A stretch of DNA of 64,000 bases from Flavobacterium sp. (GTDB lineage: Bacteria; Bacteroidota; Bacteroidia; Flavobacteriales; Flavobacteriaceae). Numbering within the stretch: position 1 is the stretch's first letter; each line of letters begins with the position of its first letter. The stretch spans positions 124,001 to 188,000 of the forward strand of contig NZ_JBCNKR010000006.1 in assembly GCF_039595935.1 (NCBI RefSeq), in the 5' to 3' direction. Positions 1 through 8,241 of the stretch are shown here, one piece after another. The position numbers and the translations under genes are program-made. The notes under the pieces were generated by a model, which was given only the letters and a program-made list of their open reading frames with translations, ran no database searches and was not told the origin of the DNA.

Positions 1-287
1 AAAATATAATCCAAAACATTGGCCAGTTTATCCAAAGCAAAATAAGTCTGATACGCATGCGACTGAATCGAATTTAGAATATTCTTAAACAAATGCGGAT
101 TCAGTTTTGATTCCAAATTCTCCAATTGCAAATCGTTGACTTTTGACTCTAAGGCGTAAAAACTTTTTTCTGCATCTTCCTTAGCTTTTTTCGTTTGCAT
201 TAATTGATAAATCATGAAACAAATGATGACAATCAATAGTAAAAGAATCGCTAGAAATATAAAAGTTGTGGTATTGTTTTCCTGCAT
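1..287 (-). CDS. LytS/YehU-family sensor histidine kinase, N-terminal part (C-terminus beyond window)
   Basis: Reading back from the ATG at 287 gives about 95 residues that run off the left edge with no stop. The N-terminus (MQENNTTTFIFLAILLLLIV) is a signal anchor of about 20 hydrophobic residues. A short coiled coil follows, then LESKLNPHLFKNILNSIQSH, which is the phospho-acceptor region of the His_kinase family (PF06580; consensus LNPHFLFNSLN). Kinases of this type normally pair with a LytR-type response regulator, which would lie outside the window. The short extracytoplasmic part suggests there is no large sensor domain upstream of the kinase core. The family call is firm; the signal sensed is unknown. 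Confidence 0.8.
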   Translation of the reverse strand, partial: MQENNTTTFIFLAILLLLIVIICFMIYQLMQTKKAKEDAEKSFYALESKVNDLQLENLESKLNPHLFKNILNSIQSHAYQTYFALDKLANVLDYI

Positions 288-311
288 TGTTTAGAATGGT
301 TAAGATTTTTT

Positions 312-390
312 GCCACAGATTACAGAGATTATCACAGATTAAAAATAATTATTTAATGAAAAAATCCTTTAGATCTGTGTAATCTGTGGC
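312..390. repeat. Imperfect inverted repeat between the kinase and SMR genes
   Basis: The left arm GCCACAGATTACAGAGAT (312-329) pairs with ATCTGTGTAATCTGTGGC (373-390) with a single mismatch. Similar GCCACgaATT/AATtcGTGGC elements lie at 9224-9316, 55537-55603 and 55619-55688. This looks like a dispersed intergenic palindrome family. It may also act as a bidirectional terminator. Confidence 0.6.
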
Positions 391-400
391 ATATATTTTA

Positions 401-730
401 TTAATGACTTGAAACGAATTTCAAACCAATAATTGATGCAATCAAAGTGGTAAGGAAAAATATTCTCCAAAAAGCTGCTGGTTCTTTAAAAATAAAAATT
501 CCAACTAAAACAGTTCCTACTGCACCAATTCCTGTCCATACCGCATAAGCCGTTCCAATTGGTAAAGTCTGCGTTGCTTTATACAATAAAATCATACTGA
601 TTGAGAGGCATACAAAAAAACCAACCATCCAGTAAGTCGATACAATTCCGGTCGTTTCTTTTGCTTTTCCAAGACATGACGCAAATCCAACTTCAAAAAG
701 TCCTGCAATAATCAATAAAATCCAATTCAT
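401..730 (-). CDS. SMR-family small multidrug/guanidinium exporter (SugE/Gdx type)
   Basis: This 109-residue, four-helix protein has the length of a small multidrug resistance transporter. Glu13 in helix 1 (LFEVGFA) is the conserved proton- and substrate-binding acid. The stretch LPIGTAYAVWTGIGAVG is typical of the SugE/Gdx branch rather than EmrE, and Gdx members export guanidinium. It would act as a dimer in the inner membrane. No guanidine riboswitch is visible upstream. The gene is monocistronic and divergent from the RND gene. The SMR family is certain; the substrate is inferred. Confidence 0.9.
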   Translation of the reverse strand: MNWILLIIAGLFEVGFASCLGKAKETTGIVSTYWMVGFFVCLSISMILLYKATQTLPIGTAYAVWTGIGAVGTVLVGIFIFKEPAAFWRIFFLTTLIASIIGLKFVSSH

Positions 731-882
731 TTTCTTTTCATTTTTAAATTAAATGCAAATATGAGAAAACCTAACGACTAAACTGTAAAAAGCAGGAAAA
801 TTATCACAATAAAAACAAAACAAATTTGTGTTAACATTTAGTAAAATACAATTGATTGTTTATGATTTTGAGCAGTTTTCAC

Positions 883-890
883 TACATTTG
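883..890 (+). promoter_or_regulatory. -7 promoter box (TACATTTG) for the RND transporter gene
   Basis: It matches the Bacteroidota housekeeping -7 consensus TAnnTTTG and ends 20 bases before the ATG at 911, giving a short leader. A TTG lies about 24 bases further upstream as a possible -33 element. Confidence 0.55.
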
Positions 891-910
891 CAACCATTTT
901 TAAAGATTTT

Positions 911-3277
911 ATGAAAAACGCTATTCAAGTTGGATTTTGGGAGAAGTTGGCCCGAATTATACTTAAAAACAGAATAACAATTCTGATTATTCTTTCTGCT
1001 TTGACTATTTTCCTTGGTTACCAATGGAAAAACCTTGCTATGACTTATACTGAAGCAAACCTGCTTCCGAAAAATCATACTGCAAACAAAGACTATCAAA
1101 AATTTTTAGACAAATTTGGTGAAGAAGGAAATCTTGTGGTTATTGGTTTTAAAGATCCAAAATTCTTTACACCAAAAAATTACGCGGCTTGGAACGAGTT
1201 AATGACCGGTTTAAAAAAATCGAAAGAAGTTGATTTGGTTGTTTCTCTAAACGATTTGAAAAAACTTGAAAAAGATACTGTCAACGAAAAATTTGTTTTA
1301 GCACCTTTTATAGATCAAAGCAAAGTTTTAGACCCTGCTTATTTAAAAAGTGTACAATATGATTTGTTTCATAATTTACCTTTTTATGAAGGTCTTTTAT
1401 TTAATAAAGAAAGCGGAAGTGTTCGTTCTGCCATTTATATCAATAAAAAACTGGTAAATACAGCCGAAAGAAAAACATTTATTCTTGAAAATCTGGTTCC
1501 GAAAATCGACAAATTCGAAAAAACAACCGGAATCGATCTTAAAGTTTCGGGAATGCCATACATCAGAACAATTAATGCGGCAGACATGAAAGGCGAAATT
1601 GGTCTTTTTATTGGTGCAGCTTTATTGACTGTTTCGTTGATTTTCTTTTTCTTTTTCCGTTCGTTCAGAGCAACTTTTATTTCAATCTGCATTTTGATTG
1701 TCGGCGTAATCTGGTCGTTTGGAACACTTGGATTATTTGGTTATAAAATCACAATTTTAACAGCCATTATTCCACCGCTGATTATCGTTATCGGAATTAC
1801 AAACTGTATTTTCCTTATTAATAAATACCAGCAGGAAATTAAATTACATAACAATCAGGCAAAAGCGTTGCAGCGTGTTATTTCAAAAATTGGAGTTTCT
1901 ACTTTAATGACAAATTTAACTACAGCAATTGGTTTTGCTACGTTTATGATTACCGGAAACGATTTGCTTTTTGAATTTGGTCTGGTAACTTCTATCAACG
2001 TGATTTCTGTTTATTTATTGACACTTTTTATCGTGCCGATTATTTACAGTTTTATGCCGCTGCCAAAAGAAAAACACTTATACCATTTAACGAAAACTTA
2101 TATTTCGACTTTATTAAATGTTGTTGAAGATATAGTTAAAACGAAACGTAAATTCGTTTATATCGTTTACGGTTTACTTTTAGTTTTCAGTGTTATTGGG
2201 GTTGCACAAATGAAAGTTTCCGGAAGTTTAATTGGTGAAATGCCAAAAAGTGCTTCTTTCTTTAAAGACATTTTATTTTACGAAAAAGAATTTAACGGAG
2301 TTATGCCGCTTGAAATTATGATTGACACCAAAAAGAAAAAAGGTGTCATGAAAGCTTCGACAATTCGTAAAATGGACGAACTGCAAAATACGATTGCAGA
2401 AATTCCGGAATTGGCAAAACCGGTTTCGATCGTGAATTTGGTTAAATATTCTAAACAGGCTTTCTACAACGGAAATCCTGAATATTACCAATTGCCAACT
2501 TCGCAGGAGCAGACTTTTATTTTGAGTTATGCTAAAAATGCGACTAAAAACAGTAAAGAAAATTTAATGAAAGCATATGTGGATTCAACTGGACAATATG
2601 CAAGAATCACAACTTTCATGAAAGATATCGGAACGGATGAAATGGCGAAAGTGGAGAAAAAATTAAATGCAAAAATTGCTGAGATTTTCCCGAAAGATCG
2701 TTTTGAAGTTACCGTTACCGGAAAAGCTTTGGTTTTTCAAAAAGGAACTTCATACTTGGTTGACAACTTAATTGAGTCATTGATTTTCGCAATTTTAACA
2801 ATTGCCGTTCTGATTTTGTATTTATTCCGTTCTTTCAAAATGGTAATGGCATCGGTAATTACAAATGTTTTACCACTTTGTATTACTTCCGGATTAATGG
2901 GTTATTTTGGAATTCCGTTAAAACCTTCGACGATTTTAGTATTTAGTATCGCGTTCGGAATCTCGGTTGATAATGCGATTCAGTTTATGGCGAAGTATCG
3001 ACATGATTTGCTTCAAAGCGGCGGAAAAGTGAAGAAATCTGTTTTCAGTGCTTTAAGAGAAACCGGAATCAGTACTTTTTACACTTCGGTAGTTTTGATT
3101 TTAGGTTTTGCGACTTTCACGTTATCAAGCTTTAGCGGAACCATTGCACTTGGAGGTCTAATTTCTTGTACTTTGGCTTTTGCAATGTTTGCGAACTTGG
3201 TTGTATTGCCTTCGCTGGTTTTAACTTTTGAGAAGAAGAAGACTAAGAAAGAGGAATTGGAGAATTTGGAGAAATAA
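911..3277 (+). CDS. RND superfamily (MMPL/Patched-like) transporter
   Basis: The 788 residues form the duplicated RND plan: a helix near 21-38, a large extracytoplasmic loop, a helix bundle at about 229-382, a second single helix near 416-432, another periplasmic domain, and a final bundle at about 640-770. Charged residues within the bundles and the helix repeat fit the MMPL/sterol-sensing-like group, which moves lipids or hydrophobic compounds, rather than tripartite AcrB pumps: the protein is shorter than AcrB and has no adjacent membrane-fusion or outer-membrane partner. It stands alone with its own promoter. The substrate is unknown; HpnN-like lipid transport is one possibility. Confidence 0.85.
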   Translation: MKNAIQVGFWEKLARIILKNRITILIILSALTIFLGYQWKNLAMTYTEANLLPKNHTANKDYQKFLDKFGEEGNLVVIGFKDPKFFTPKNYAAWNELMTGLKKSKEVDLVVSLNDLKKLEKDTVNEKFVLAPFIDQSKVLDPAYLKSVQYDLFHNLPFYEGLLFNKESGSVRSAIYINKKLVNTAERKTFILENLVPKIDKFEKTTGIDLKVSGMPYIRTINAADMKGEIGLFIGAALLTVSLIFFFFFRSFRATFISICILIVGVIWSFGTLGLFGYKITILTAIIPPLIIVIGITNCIFLINKYQQEIKLHNNQAKALQRVISKIGVSTLMTNLTTAIGFATFMITGNDLLFEFGLVTSINVISVYLLTLFIVPIIYSFMPLPKEKHLYHLTKTYISTLLNVVEDIVKTKRKFVYIVYGLLLVFSVIGVAQMKVSGSLIGEMPKSASFFKDILFYEKEFNGVMPLEIMIDTKKKKGVMKASTIRKMDELQNTIAEIPELAKPVSIVNLVKYSKQAFYNGNPEYYQLPTSQEQTFILSYAKNATKNSKENLMKAYVDSTGQYARITTFMKDIGTDEMAKVEKKLNAKIAEIFPKDRFEVTVTGKALVFQKGTSYLVDNLIESLIFAILTIAVLILYLFRSFKMVMASVITNVLPLCITSGLMGYFGIPLKPSTILVFSIAFGISVDNAIQFMAKYRHDLLQSGGKVKKSVFSALRETGISTFYTSVVLILGFATFTLSSFSGTIALGGLISCTLAFAMFANLVVLPSLVLTFEKKKTKKEELENLEK

Positions 3278-3338
3278 GTTTTTCAGACACTAATTTCACG
3301 AATTTTCACAAATTCTTTTTATACGCAACATTAAGTCT

Positions 3339-3420
3339 TTGCGAGGAACGAAGCAATCTCATTTGCTATATCAACCTTCATTTTTTATTTTAGTGAGGTT
3401 GCTTCGTTCCTCGCAATGAC
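3339..3420. repeat. Long perfect inverted repeat in the RND-asnS gap
   Basis: TTGCGAGGAACGAAGCAA (3339-3356) is repeated in perfect inverted form at 3399-3416, an 18-base stem around a 42-base AT-rich loop. It lies 60 bases after the RND stop codon, so it may fold in that transcript's 3' end. Its sequence suggests a dispersed intergenic element rather than a simple terminator, as it has no U-tract. Confidence 0.7.
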
Positions 3421-3454
3421 AAAAACAAGAGAAATTGTTTCTTTTGAAAACAAA

Positions 3455-3534
3455 TGCCCTAGCCCCGATAGAAGCGGCATCCTTTCTATTTTTTCTTTAA
3501 AAATAGAAAGATATAGCGGATAGCGGGAAACAGC
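3455..3534. repeat. Composite intergenic palindromic element
   Basis: The flanks CCCCGATAGAAGCGGCATCC and GATATAGCGGATAGCGGG enclose a perfect internal hairpin, CTTTCTATTTTT / AAAAATAGAAAG. The outer flanks are partly complementary (CCCGATA.. / ..GCGGG). The flank-hairpin-flank plan resembles elements common between genes in flavobacteria, from memory. A partial relative (CCCGATAGCTATCGGG) lies near 11259. With the previous element it fills most of the 333-base gap before asnS. Confidence 0.6.
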
Positions 3535-3557
3535 TTCAAAAATTAATTATTATCGAT

Positions 3558-3565
3558 TATATTTG
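3558..3565 (+). promoter_or_regulatory. -7 promoter box (TATATTTG) for asnS
   Basis: A perfect TAnnTTTG match followed by GCAGTTG, about 45 bases before the asnS ATG. It is the last clear promoter signal before the gene. Confidence 0.6.
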
Positions 3566-3610
3566 CAGTTGTTCAAAATGAATATTATTTAATATCAATT
3601 ATATACAAAA

Positions 3611-5056
3611 ATGAAACACACAAAGGTTAGAGACTTATTAAACAGTACGACGACGTTACAGGAAGTGAATGCAAAAGGATGGGTGAGAACTTTTAGAAAT
3701 AATCAGTTCATCGCGCTTAATGACGGTTCTACCATTAATAATATTCAATGTGTTGTTGATTTTGAAAATACTCCGGAAGAGACTTTAAAAAGAATCACTA
3801 CTGGAGCTGCAGTTTCTGTAATTGGAACTTTGGTAGAAAGTAAAGGTGCGGGTCAGAAATATGAAATTCAGGTTTCTAAATTAGAAATTCTTGGAGATTC
3901 TGATGCTGAGAAATTCCCAATGCAGCCTAAAAAGCATACTTTAGAATATTTACGTACTCACGCACATTTACGCGTACGTACAAATGCTTTTGGTGCGATT
4001 ATGCGTGTGCGTTCGGTATTGTCTTATGCGGTCCACAAATATTTTCAGGATAAAGGTTTCGTTTACGTAAACACGCCAATTATCACTGGAGCTGATGCTG
4101 AAGGTGCTGGAGAAATGTTCCAGGTTACTTCTTTGCCATTGGATAATCTTCCAAAAAATGAAGAAGGAAATATTGATTTCAAAAAAGATTTCTTTGGAAA
4201 ACATACGAACTTAACGGTTTCTGGACAGTTAGAAGGAGAAACTTTTGCAATGGCTTTGGGTCAGATTTATACTTTTGGACCAACGTTTAGAGCAGAAAAC
4301 TCAAACACTTCTCGTCACTTGGCTGAGTTTTGGATGATCGAGCCGGAAGTTGCTTTCAACGATCTTGACGACAACATGGATTTGGCTGAAGATTTTATTC
4401 AGTACGTAATTAAATATGCTTTAGACAATTGTGGAGATGATTTAAAATTCCTGGAAGGAAGACTTTTGGAAGAAGAAAAATCAAAACCTCAGGCAGAAAG
4501 AAGCGAAATGGCTTTGTTAGAGAAACTAAACTTTGTTTTAGACAACAACTTCAAACGTGTTTCTTATACTGAAGCAATCGACATTTTAAGAGATTCAACT
4601 CCAAATAAAAAGAAAAAATTCCAATATTTAATCAACGAATGGGGAGCTGATTTACAGTCAGAACACGAGCGTTTCTTGGTTGAAAAACACTTTAAATGTC
4701 CGGTAATTTTATACGATTACCCAGCAAACATTAAAGCGTTTTACATGCGTTTGAATGACAATACTGAACCAGGAAGAGAAACGGTTCGTGCAATGGACAT
4801 CCTTTTCCCGGGAATTGGAGAAATAGTGGGTGGTTCTGAAAGAGAAGAGCGTTATGATGTTTTGGTTGAGAAAATGGAAAAACTTGGAATTGATAAAGAA
4901 GAATTATACTGGTATTTAGACACCAGAAGATTTGGATCGGCAACTCACGCAGGTTTCGGTTTAGGATTTGAGCGTCTGGTATTGTTTGTAACTGGAATGA
5001 CAAACATTAGAGACGTAATTCCTTTCCCAAGAACTCCGGGTAGCGCAGAATTCTAA
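3611..5056 (+). CDS. asnS: Asparaginyl-tRNA synthetase
   Basis: This 481-residue class IIb enzyme charges tRNA-Asn with asparagine. An N-terminal OB-fold anticodon-binding domain (about 1-115) precedes the catalytic core. Class II motif 2 is seen at about 226-245 ([20 protein letters not shown]), and motif 3, [10 protein letters not shown], at about 448-457. The C-terminus [12 protein letters not shown] is the usual AsnRS ending and separates it from AspRS. Length is normal for the family. It is followed at 93 bases by rpoN with no clear terminator, so some read-through is possible. Confidence 0.97.
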   Translation: MKHTKVRDLLNSTTTLQEVNAKGWVRTFRNNQFIALNDGSTINNIQCVVDFENTPEETLKRITTGAAVSVIGTLVESKGAGQKYEIQVSKLEILGDSDAEKFPMQPKKHTLEYLRTHAHLRVRTNAFGAIMRVRSVLSYAVHKYFQDKGFVYVNTPIITGADAEGAGEMFQVTSLPLDNLPKNEEGNIDFKKDFFGKHTNLTVSGQLEGETFAMALGQIYTFGPTFRAENSNTSRHLAEFWMIEPEVAFNDLDDNMDLAEDFIQYVIKYALDNCGDDLKFLEGRLLEEEKSKPQAERSEMALLEKLNFVLDNNFKRVSYTEAIDILRDSTPNKKKKFQYLINEWGADLQSEHERFLVEKHFKCPVILYDYPANIKAFYMRLNDNTEPGRETVRAMDILFPGIGEIVGGSEREERYDVLVEKMEKLGIDKEELYWYLDTRRFGSATHAGFGLGFERLVLFVTGMTNIRDVIPFPRTPGSAEF

Positions 5057-5148
5057 AAAAGTTTAATCGGTTAATCGTTCATTCGGTTAACCGATTTTCA
5101 CGAAGAAACGATTTGACGATTAAACAAATAAACGATTAAACAGTATAA

Positions 5149-6618
5149 ATGCTAAAGCAATTTTTAAATTTAAAATTATCCCAAAAATTATCTCCACAGC
5201 AAATTCAGCTGATGAAGTTAATTCAATTGCCTACGCAAGCTTTTGAACAGCGTTTATTAGAAGAAATGAACGAAAATCCGGCACTTGAAGCTGGAAAAGA
5301 AGAGGAATACGAAGCCGATGAATTCGCAAATGATGACTACGATGATTATGATGATTATGATGATGCTGAATCTGACAGAATCGAAGCAGACGACATTAAT
5401 ATCGACGAATATCTAAGCGACGACGATACGCCTGACTATAAAACTCAGGTTAATAATTATAGTGATGATGAAGAGCGTGAAACACCATTTGCTTCGCCAA
5501 TTAGCTTTCATCAGGATTTAATAAATCAGCTTAATACTTTTATTTTAAACGATCAGGAACGCGAAATCGCCGAATTCCTTGTTGGAAGTATTGATGATAT
5601 GGGTTACATCCGCAGAAGTATTCCGGATATTGTTGACGACATGGCCTTCACTCAGGGAATTTATACTGATGAAGCAATGGTCGAAAAAATGCTGCATGTA
5701 ATTCATGAACTGGAACCTTCGGGTGTTGGTGCGCGCGATTTACAGGAATGTTTATTGCTTCAGTTAAAACATAAAACGCCAACCGAATATGTTGATTTAG
5801 CAATTGACATCATCGAAAATCAGTTTGATGCTTTTACAAAGAAACATTACGATAAGCTTTTACAGAAATACAGCGTTTCTAACGAACAGCTGAAAAAAGC
5901 GATTCACGAAATTGAAAGACTTAACCCAAAACCGGGAGGTTCTTTTACAGGAAATAATAAAGTTACAGAAAATGTTGTTCCCGACTTTGCTATTAGAATT
6001 GTTGACGGTGAACTGGAATTGACTCTGAACGGAAGAAATGCTCCTTCTCTGCACGTTTCTAAAGATTATCAGGAAATGATGCAGACTTATAAAGATTCTC
6101 GTGATAAATCGGCAGCACAAAAAGATGCCGTGCAGTTTATCAAACAAAAACTGGATTCGGCAAAATGGTTTATTGATGCCATCAGACAGCGTCAGGAAAC
6201 TCTTTTTGTAACTATGAATGCGATTATGCATTATCAGGAAGAATATTTCTTAGACGGCGACGAAACCAAACTAAGACCCATGATCTTAAAAGACATTGCA
6301 GATATGGTTGGTTTAGATATTTCGACTATTTCCCGTGTTGCCAACAGCAAATATGTAGAAACGCCATACGGAACCAAACTGATTAAAGAATTCTTCTCTG
6401 AAGCTATGAAAAATGATCAGGGTGAAGATGTTTCAACTCTTGAAATCAAAAAAATTCTTCAAAATACAATTGAGGAAGAAGACAAAAGAAAACCGCTTCC
6501 TGACGATCAATTGGCCGAAATCTTAAAGGAAAAAGGTTATCCGATTGCCAGAAGAACTATCGCTAAATACCGTGAACAACTTGATATTCCGGTAGCGAGA
6601 ATGAGAAAGAAAATTTAG
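5149..6618 (+). CDS. rpoN: RNA polymerase sigma-54 factor
   Basis: 489 residues. Region I at the N-terminus (LKLSQKLSPQQIQLMKLIQL) is the glutamine- and leucine-rich segment contacted by activators. Residues about 55-100 form a strongly acidic, Asp/Tyr-rich region II. The core-binding domain and HTH follow (LKDIADMVGLDISTISRVAN). The RpoN box ARRTIAKYRE sits at 467-476 and reads the -24 promoter element. It works only with AAA+ activators; one is encoded in this window at 30378-31736. The downstream hairpin ends the transcript. Confidence 0.97.
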   Translation: MLKQFLNLKLSQKLSPQQIQLMKLIQLPTQAFEQRLLEEMNENPALEAGKEEEYEADEFANDDYDDYDDYDDAESDRIEADDINIDEYLSDDDTPDYKTQVNNYSDDEERETPFASPISFHQDLINQLNTFILNDQEREIAEFLVGSIDDMGYIRRSIPDIVDDMAFTQGIYTDEAMVEKMLHVIHELEPSGVGARDLQECLLLQLKHKTPTEYVDLAIDIIENQFDAFTKKHYDKLLQKYSVSNEQLKKAIHEIERLNPKPGGSFTGNNKVTENVVPDFAIRIVDGELELTLNGRNAPSLHVSKDYQEMMQTYKDSRDKSAAQKDAVQFIKQKLDSAKWFIDAIRQRQETLFVTMNAIMHYQEEYFLDGDETKLRPMILKDIADMVGLDISTISRVANSKYVETPYGTKLIKEFFSEAMKNDQGEDVSTLEIKKILQNTIEEEDKRKPLPDDQLAEILKEKGYPIARRTIAKYREQLDIPVARMRKKI

Positions 6619-6668
6619 TTTTATTTTTATAAACATATAAGAAATATAAGTTCATTTAAAAATAACTG

Positions 6669-6708
6669 ACCCGACAAGACTTAAAAGTTTTGTCGGGTTG
6701 TTTTTTTT
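6669..6708 (+). terminator. Rho-independent terminator after rpoN
   Basis: The stem ACCCGACAAGACTT / AAGTTTTGTCGGGT is followed by GTTTTTTTT. It lies 50 bases after the rpoN stop codon. Confidence 0.85.
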
Positions 6709-6720
6709 CATATTATATCT

Positions 6721-6822
6721 AAACTGGACTGAAGTCCAGCTCTACAATACAATTTGTTCCTTCGGAACACCAAAGAGCCTTCGGCTCAATCCATATTGTA
6801 GGGCTGGACTTCAGTCCAGTTT
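6721..6822. repeat. Nested palindromic element, copy 1
   Basis: The outer arms AAACTGGACTGAAGTCCAG and CTGGACTTCAGTCCAGTTT are complementary to each other, and each arm is itself a hairpin (CTGGACT-nn-AGTCCAG). The middle holds two further hairpins, GTTCCTTCGGAAC and GAGCCTTCGGCTC. A second copy is at 33714-33817. The two copies differ by compensatory pair changes in the right arm, so the fold itself appears to be maintained. Confidence 0.85.
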
Positions 6823-6885
6823 AAATAAAGAATAATTTATTAATAAAACATTTCTACGAAATGGATTCAGTTTCTTTAAAAAAAC

Positions 6886-6918
6886 AAACCCGACAGGTTT
6901 TAAAAACCTGTCGGGTTT
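6886..6918. terminator. Bidirectional terminator hairpin
   Basis: A perfect 15-base stem, AAACCCGACAGGTTT / AAACCTGTCGGGTTT, with a 3-base loop. On the minus strand it is preceded by the gene ending at 6941 and followed by T-rich sequence, so it most likely terminates that gene. Confidence 0.75.
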
Positions 6919-6940
6919 AATAACGTCCATAAACATTTAA

Positions 6941-7360
6941 TTATTTATATTGATCTGGCAATATTTTCACGGTAAACAAAAATTCTTTTTTATTATCGCT
7001 ATAACTATAAACCAATGTATAATCATTATCTCTAAAAACCTGAAGTCCGGGATTTGCTTTTGCAGTACTTAAAAGACTTTTTTCAATTTCTTTACTTATT
7101 ACATCAACCTCAGCAGTTGCTTTTTGTACATTCAACAAAGTTAAATTATATTGAACCGTTCTTTCTTTATGCAGACTAACACTGTCTAAACGAATTCCTT
7201 CCTGAATCTTAAGCGGACAGCTTTTATTATATTTTTCAATTAATTCTGTTATCTCGGTATTTTCTTCGTCAGCTTTTTCAGAAAGGAAAAACTGAAAATA
7301 CACAGTTAAAGCAACTGCAACTATAACAATGCCTAACAGCAATATATTTTGTTTTCTCAT
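6941..7360 (-). CDS. Small membrane-anchored protein of unknown function
   Basis: 139 residues. The N-terminus KQNILLLGIVIVAVALTVYF is a single signal anchor, leaving about 110 residues outside the cytoplasm. The segment NKSCPLKIQEGIRLDSVSL followed by VQYNLTLLN is a recurring pattern in uncharacterised bacterial envelope proteins (Asn-x-x-Cys-Pro ... Arg-Leu-Asp-Ser). There is one conserved-looking Cys in the exposed domain. It lies downstream of tdk on the same strand (45-base gap) and ends at a strong hairpin. The function cannot be named. Confidence 0.7.
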   Translation of the reverse strand: MRKQNILLLGIVIVAVALTVYFQFFLSEKADEENTEITELIEKYNKSCPLKIQEGIRLDSVSLHKERTVQYNLTLLNVQKATAEVDVISKEIEKSLLSTAKANPGLQVFRDNDYTLVYSYSDNKKEFLFTVKILPDQYK

Positions 7361-7405
7361 AGTTTTTATTTTCTTTTTATAAAAGCTCAGATGAGTTTTG
7401 GAGAT

Positions 7406-7996
7406 TTATTTTTCGTGGCTTTTTTTCATGGCGTTAAAATACGCTGCACGGCTAAGCGGCTCGTATTCTTCGGTTTCGCCAAGCATTACCAATTTATCAT
7501 TATCTGTTTTTCTAAAACTGTAGTTTGCCAGATTTCCTGTTCTGGTACAAACAGCATGAACTTTAGTAACATATTCGGCAGTTGCCATAAGCGCCGGCAT
7601 TGGTCCAAAAGGATTTCCTTTAAAATCCATATCCAAACCAGCCACAATTACACGAATTCCCTGATTGGCAAGATCATTACATACTCTCACGATTTCATCA
7701 TCAAAAAACTGCGCTTCGTCAATACCAATTACATCGCAGCCTTGTGCTAAAATTAAAATATTAGCCGCAGCCGGCACCGGTGTAGAACGAATTTGATTAG
7801 CATCGTGAGACACTACCATTTCGTCATGATAACGGGTATCTATAGCGGGTTTAAAAATTTCGACTCTTTGTTTGGCAAACTGTGCGCGTTTTAATCTGCG
7901 GATTAATTCCTCGGTTTTACCCGAAAACATTGATCCACAAATAACTTCAATCCACCCAAATTGTTCTTTGTGATTTACTGTATTTTCGAGAAACAT
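7406..7996 (-). CDS. tdk: Thymidine kinase (type II, TK1-like)
   Basis: The enzyme phosphorylates thymidine in nucleotide salvage. The P-loop GSMFSGKT is at residues 21-28, and the catalytic DEAQFF follows near 97. The start is set at ATG 7996 (196 residues). The frame stays open to 8089, but that upstream Met lies inside a -7 promoter box, and 196 residues is the normal family length. Of the four usual zinc ligands only the first Cys is left (AVCTRTG instead of C-x-x-C, and YEPLSRAAY instead of the C-terminal Cys pair). So the zinc lasso is probably metal-free. Confidence 0.93.
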   Translation of the reverse strand: MFLENTVNHKEQFGWIEVICGSMFSGKTEELIRRLKRAQFAKQRVEIFKPAIDTRYHDEMVVSHDANQIRSTPVPAAANILILAQGCDVIGIDEAQFFDDEIVRVCNDLANQGIRVIVAGLDMDFKGNPFGPMPALMATAEYVTKVHAVCTRTGNLANYSFRKTDNDKLVMLGETEEYEPLSRAAYFNAMKKSHEK

Positions 7997-8086
7997 TTTG
8001 TATTTTTCTGCCTTTAAAAATGAATAGTTTTTATTACTTTGTACTGGTAATAAATCGACGTAAAAATGTGCTGTTTTACATTTTTT

Positions 8087-8094
8087 CAAAAGTA
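8087..8094 (-). promoter_or_regulatory. -7 promoter box (TACTTTTG, minus strand) for tdk
   Basis: It reads CAAAAGTA on the plus strand and lies about 90 bases before the preferred tdk start. It overlaps the alternative upstream ATG at 8089, which argues against that longer start. Confidence 0.45.
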
Positions 8095-8241
8095 GAAAAT
8101 TTTTATCAAACCAGATATTGGCAAACGCTTATTAACAGAAATAAAAAACATCTTTAAAATATCTTTCAGATTTATTTAAGAATAAAGACATTCAAGCATC
8201 AAATACACTAAAATACCTTATTCACTATAATTTCAACAGTT

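Noticed and set aside
731..910. Guanidine riboswitch before the SMR gene
   Set aside because: No conserved ACGR-type stem-loops are visible in the leader; only an AT-rich gap.
5860..6231. 123-codon frame on the minus strand within rpoN
   Set aside because: Fully inside rpoN and without any motif.
7349..7750. 133-codon open frame on the plus strand
   Set aside because: Lies antisense to tdk, Cys/Phe-rich with no family signal; a shadow of the real gene.
7997..8089. Longer N-terminus of thymidine kinase
   Set aside because: The upstream ATG overlaps a -7 box and the extra residues are unlike the family.
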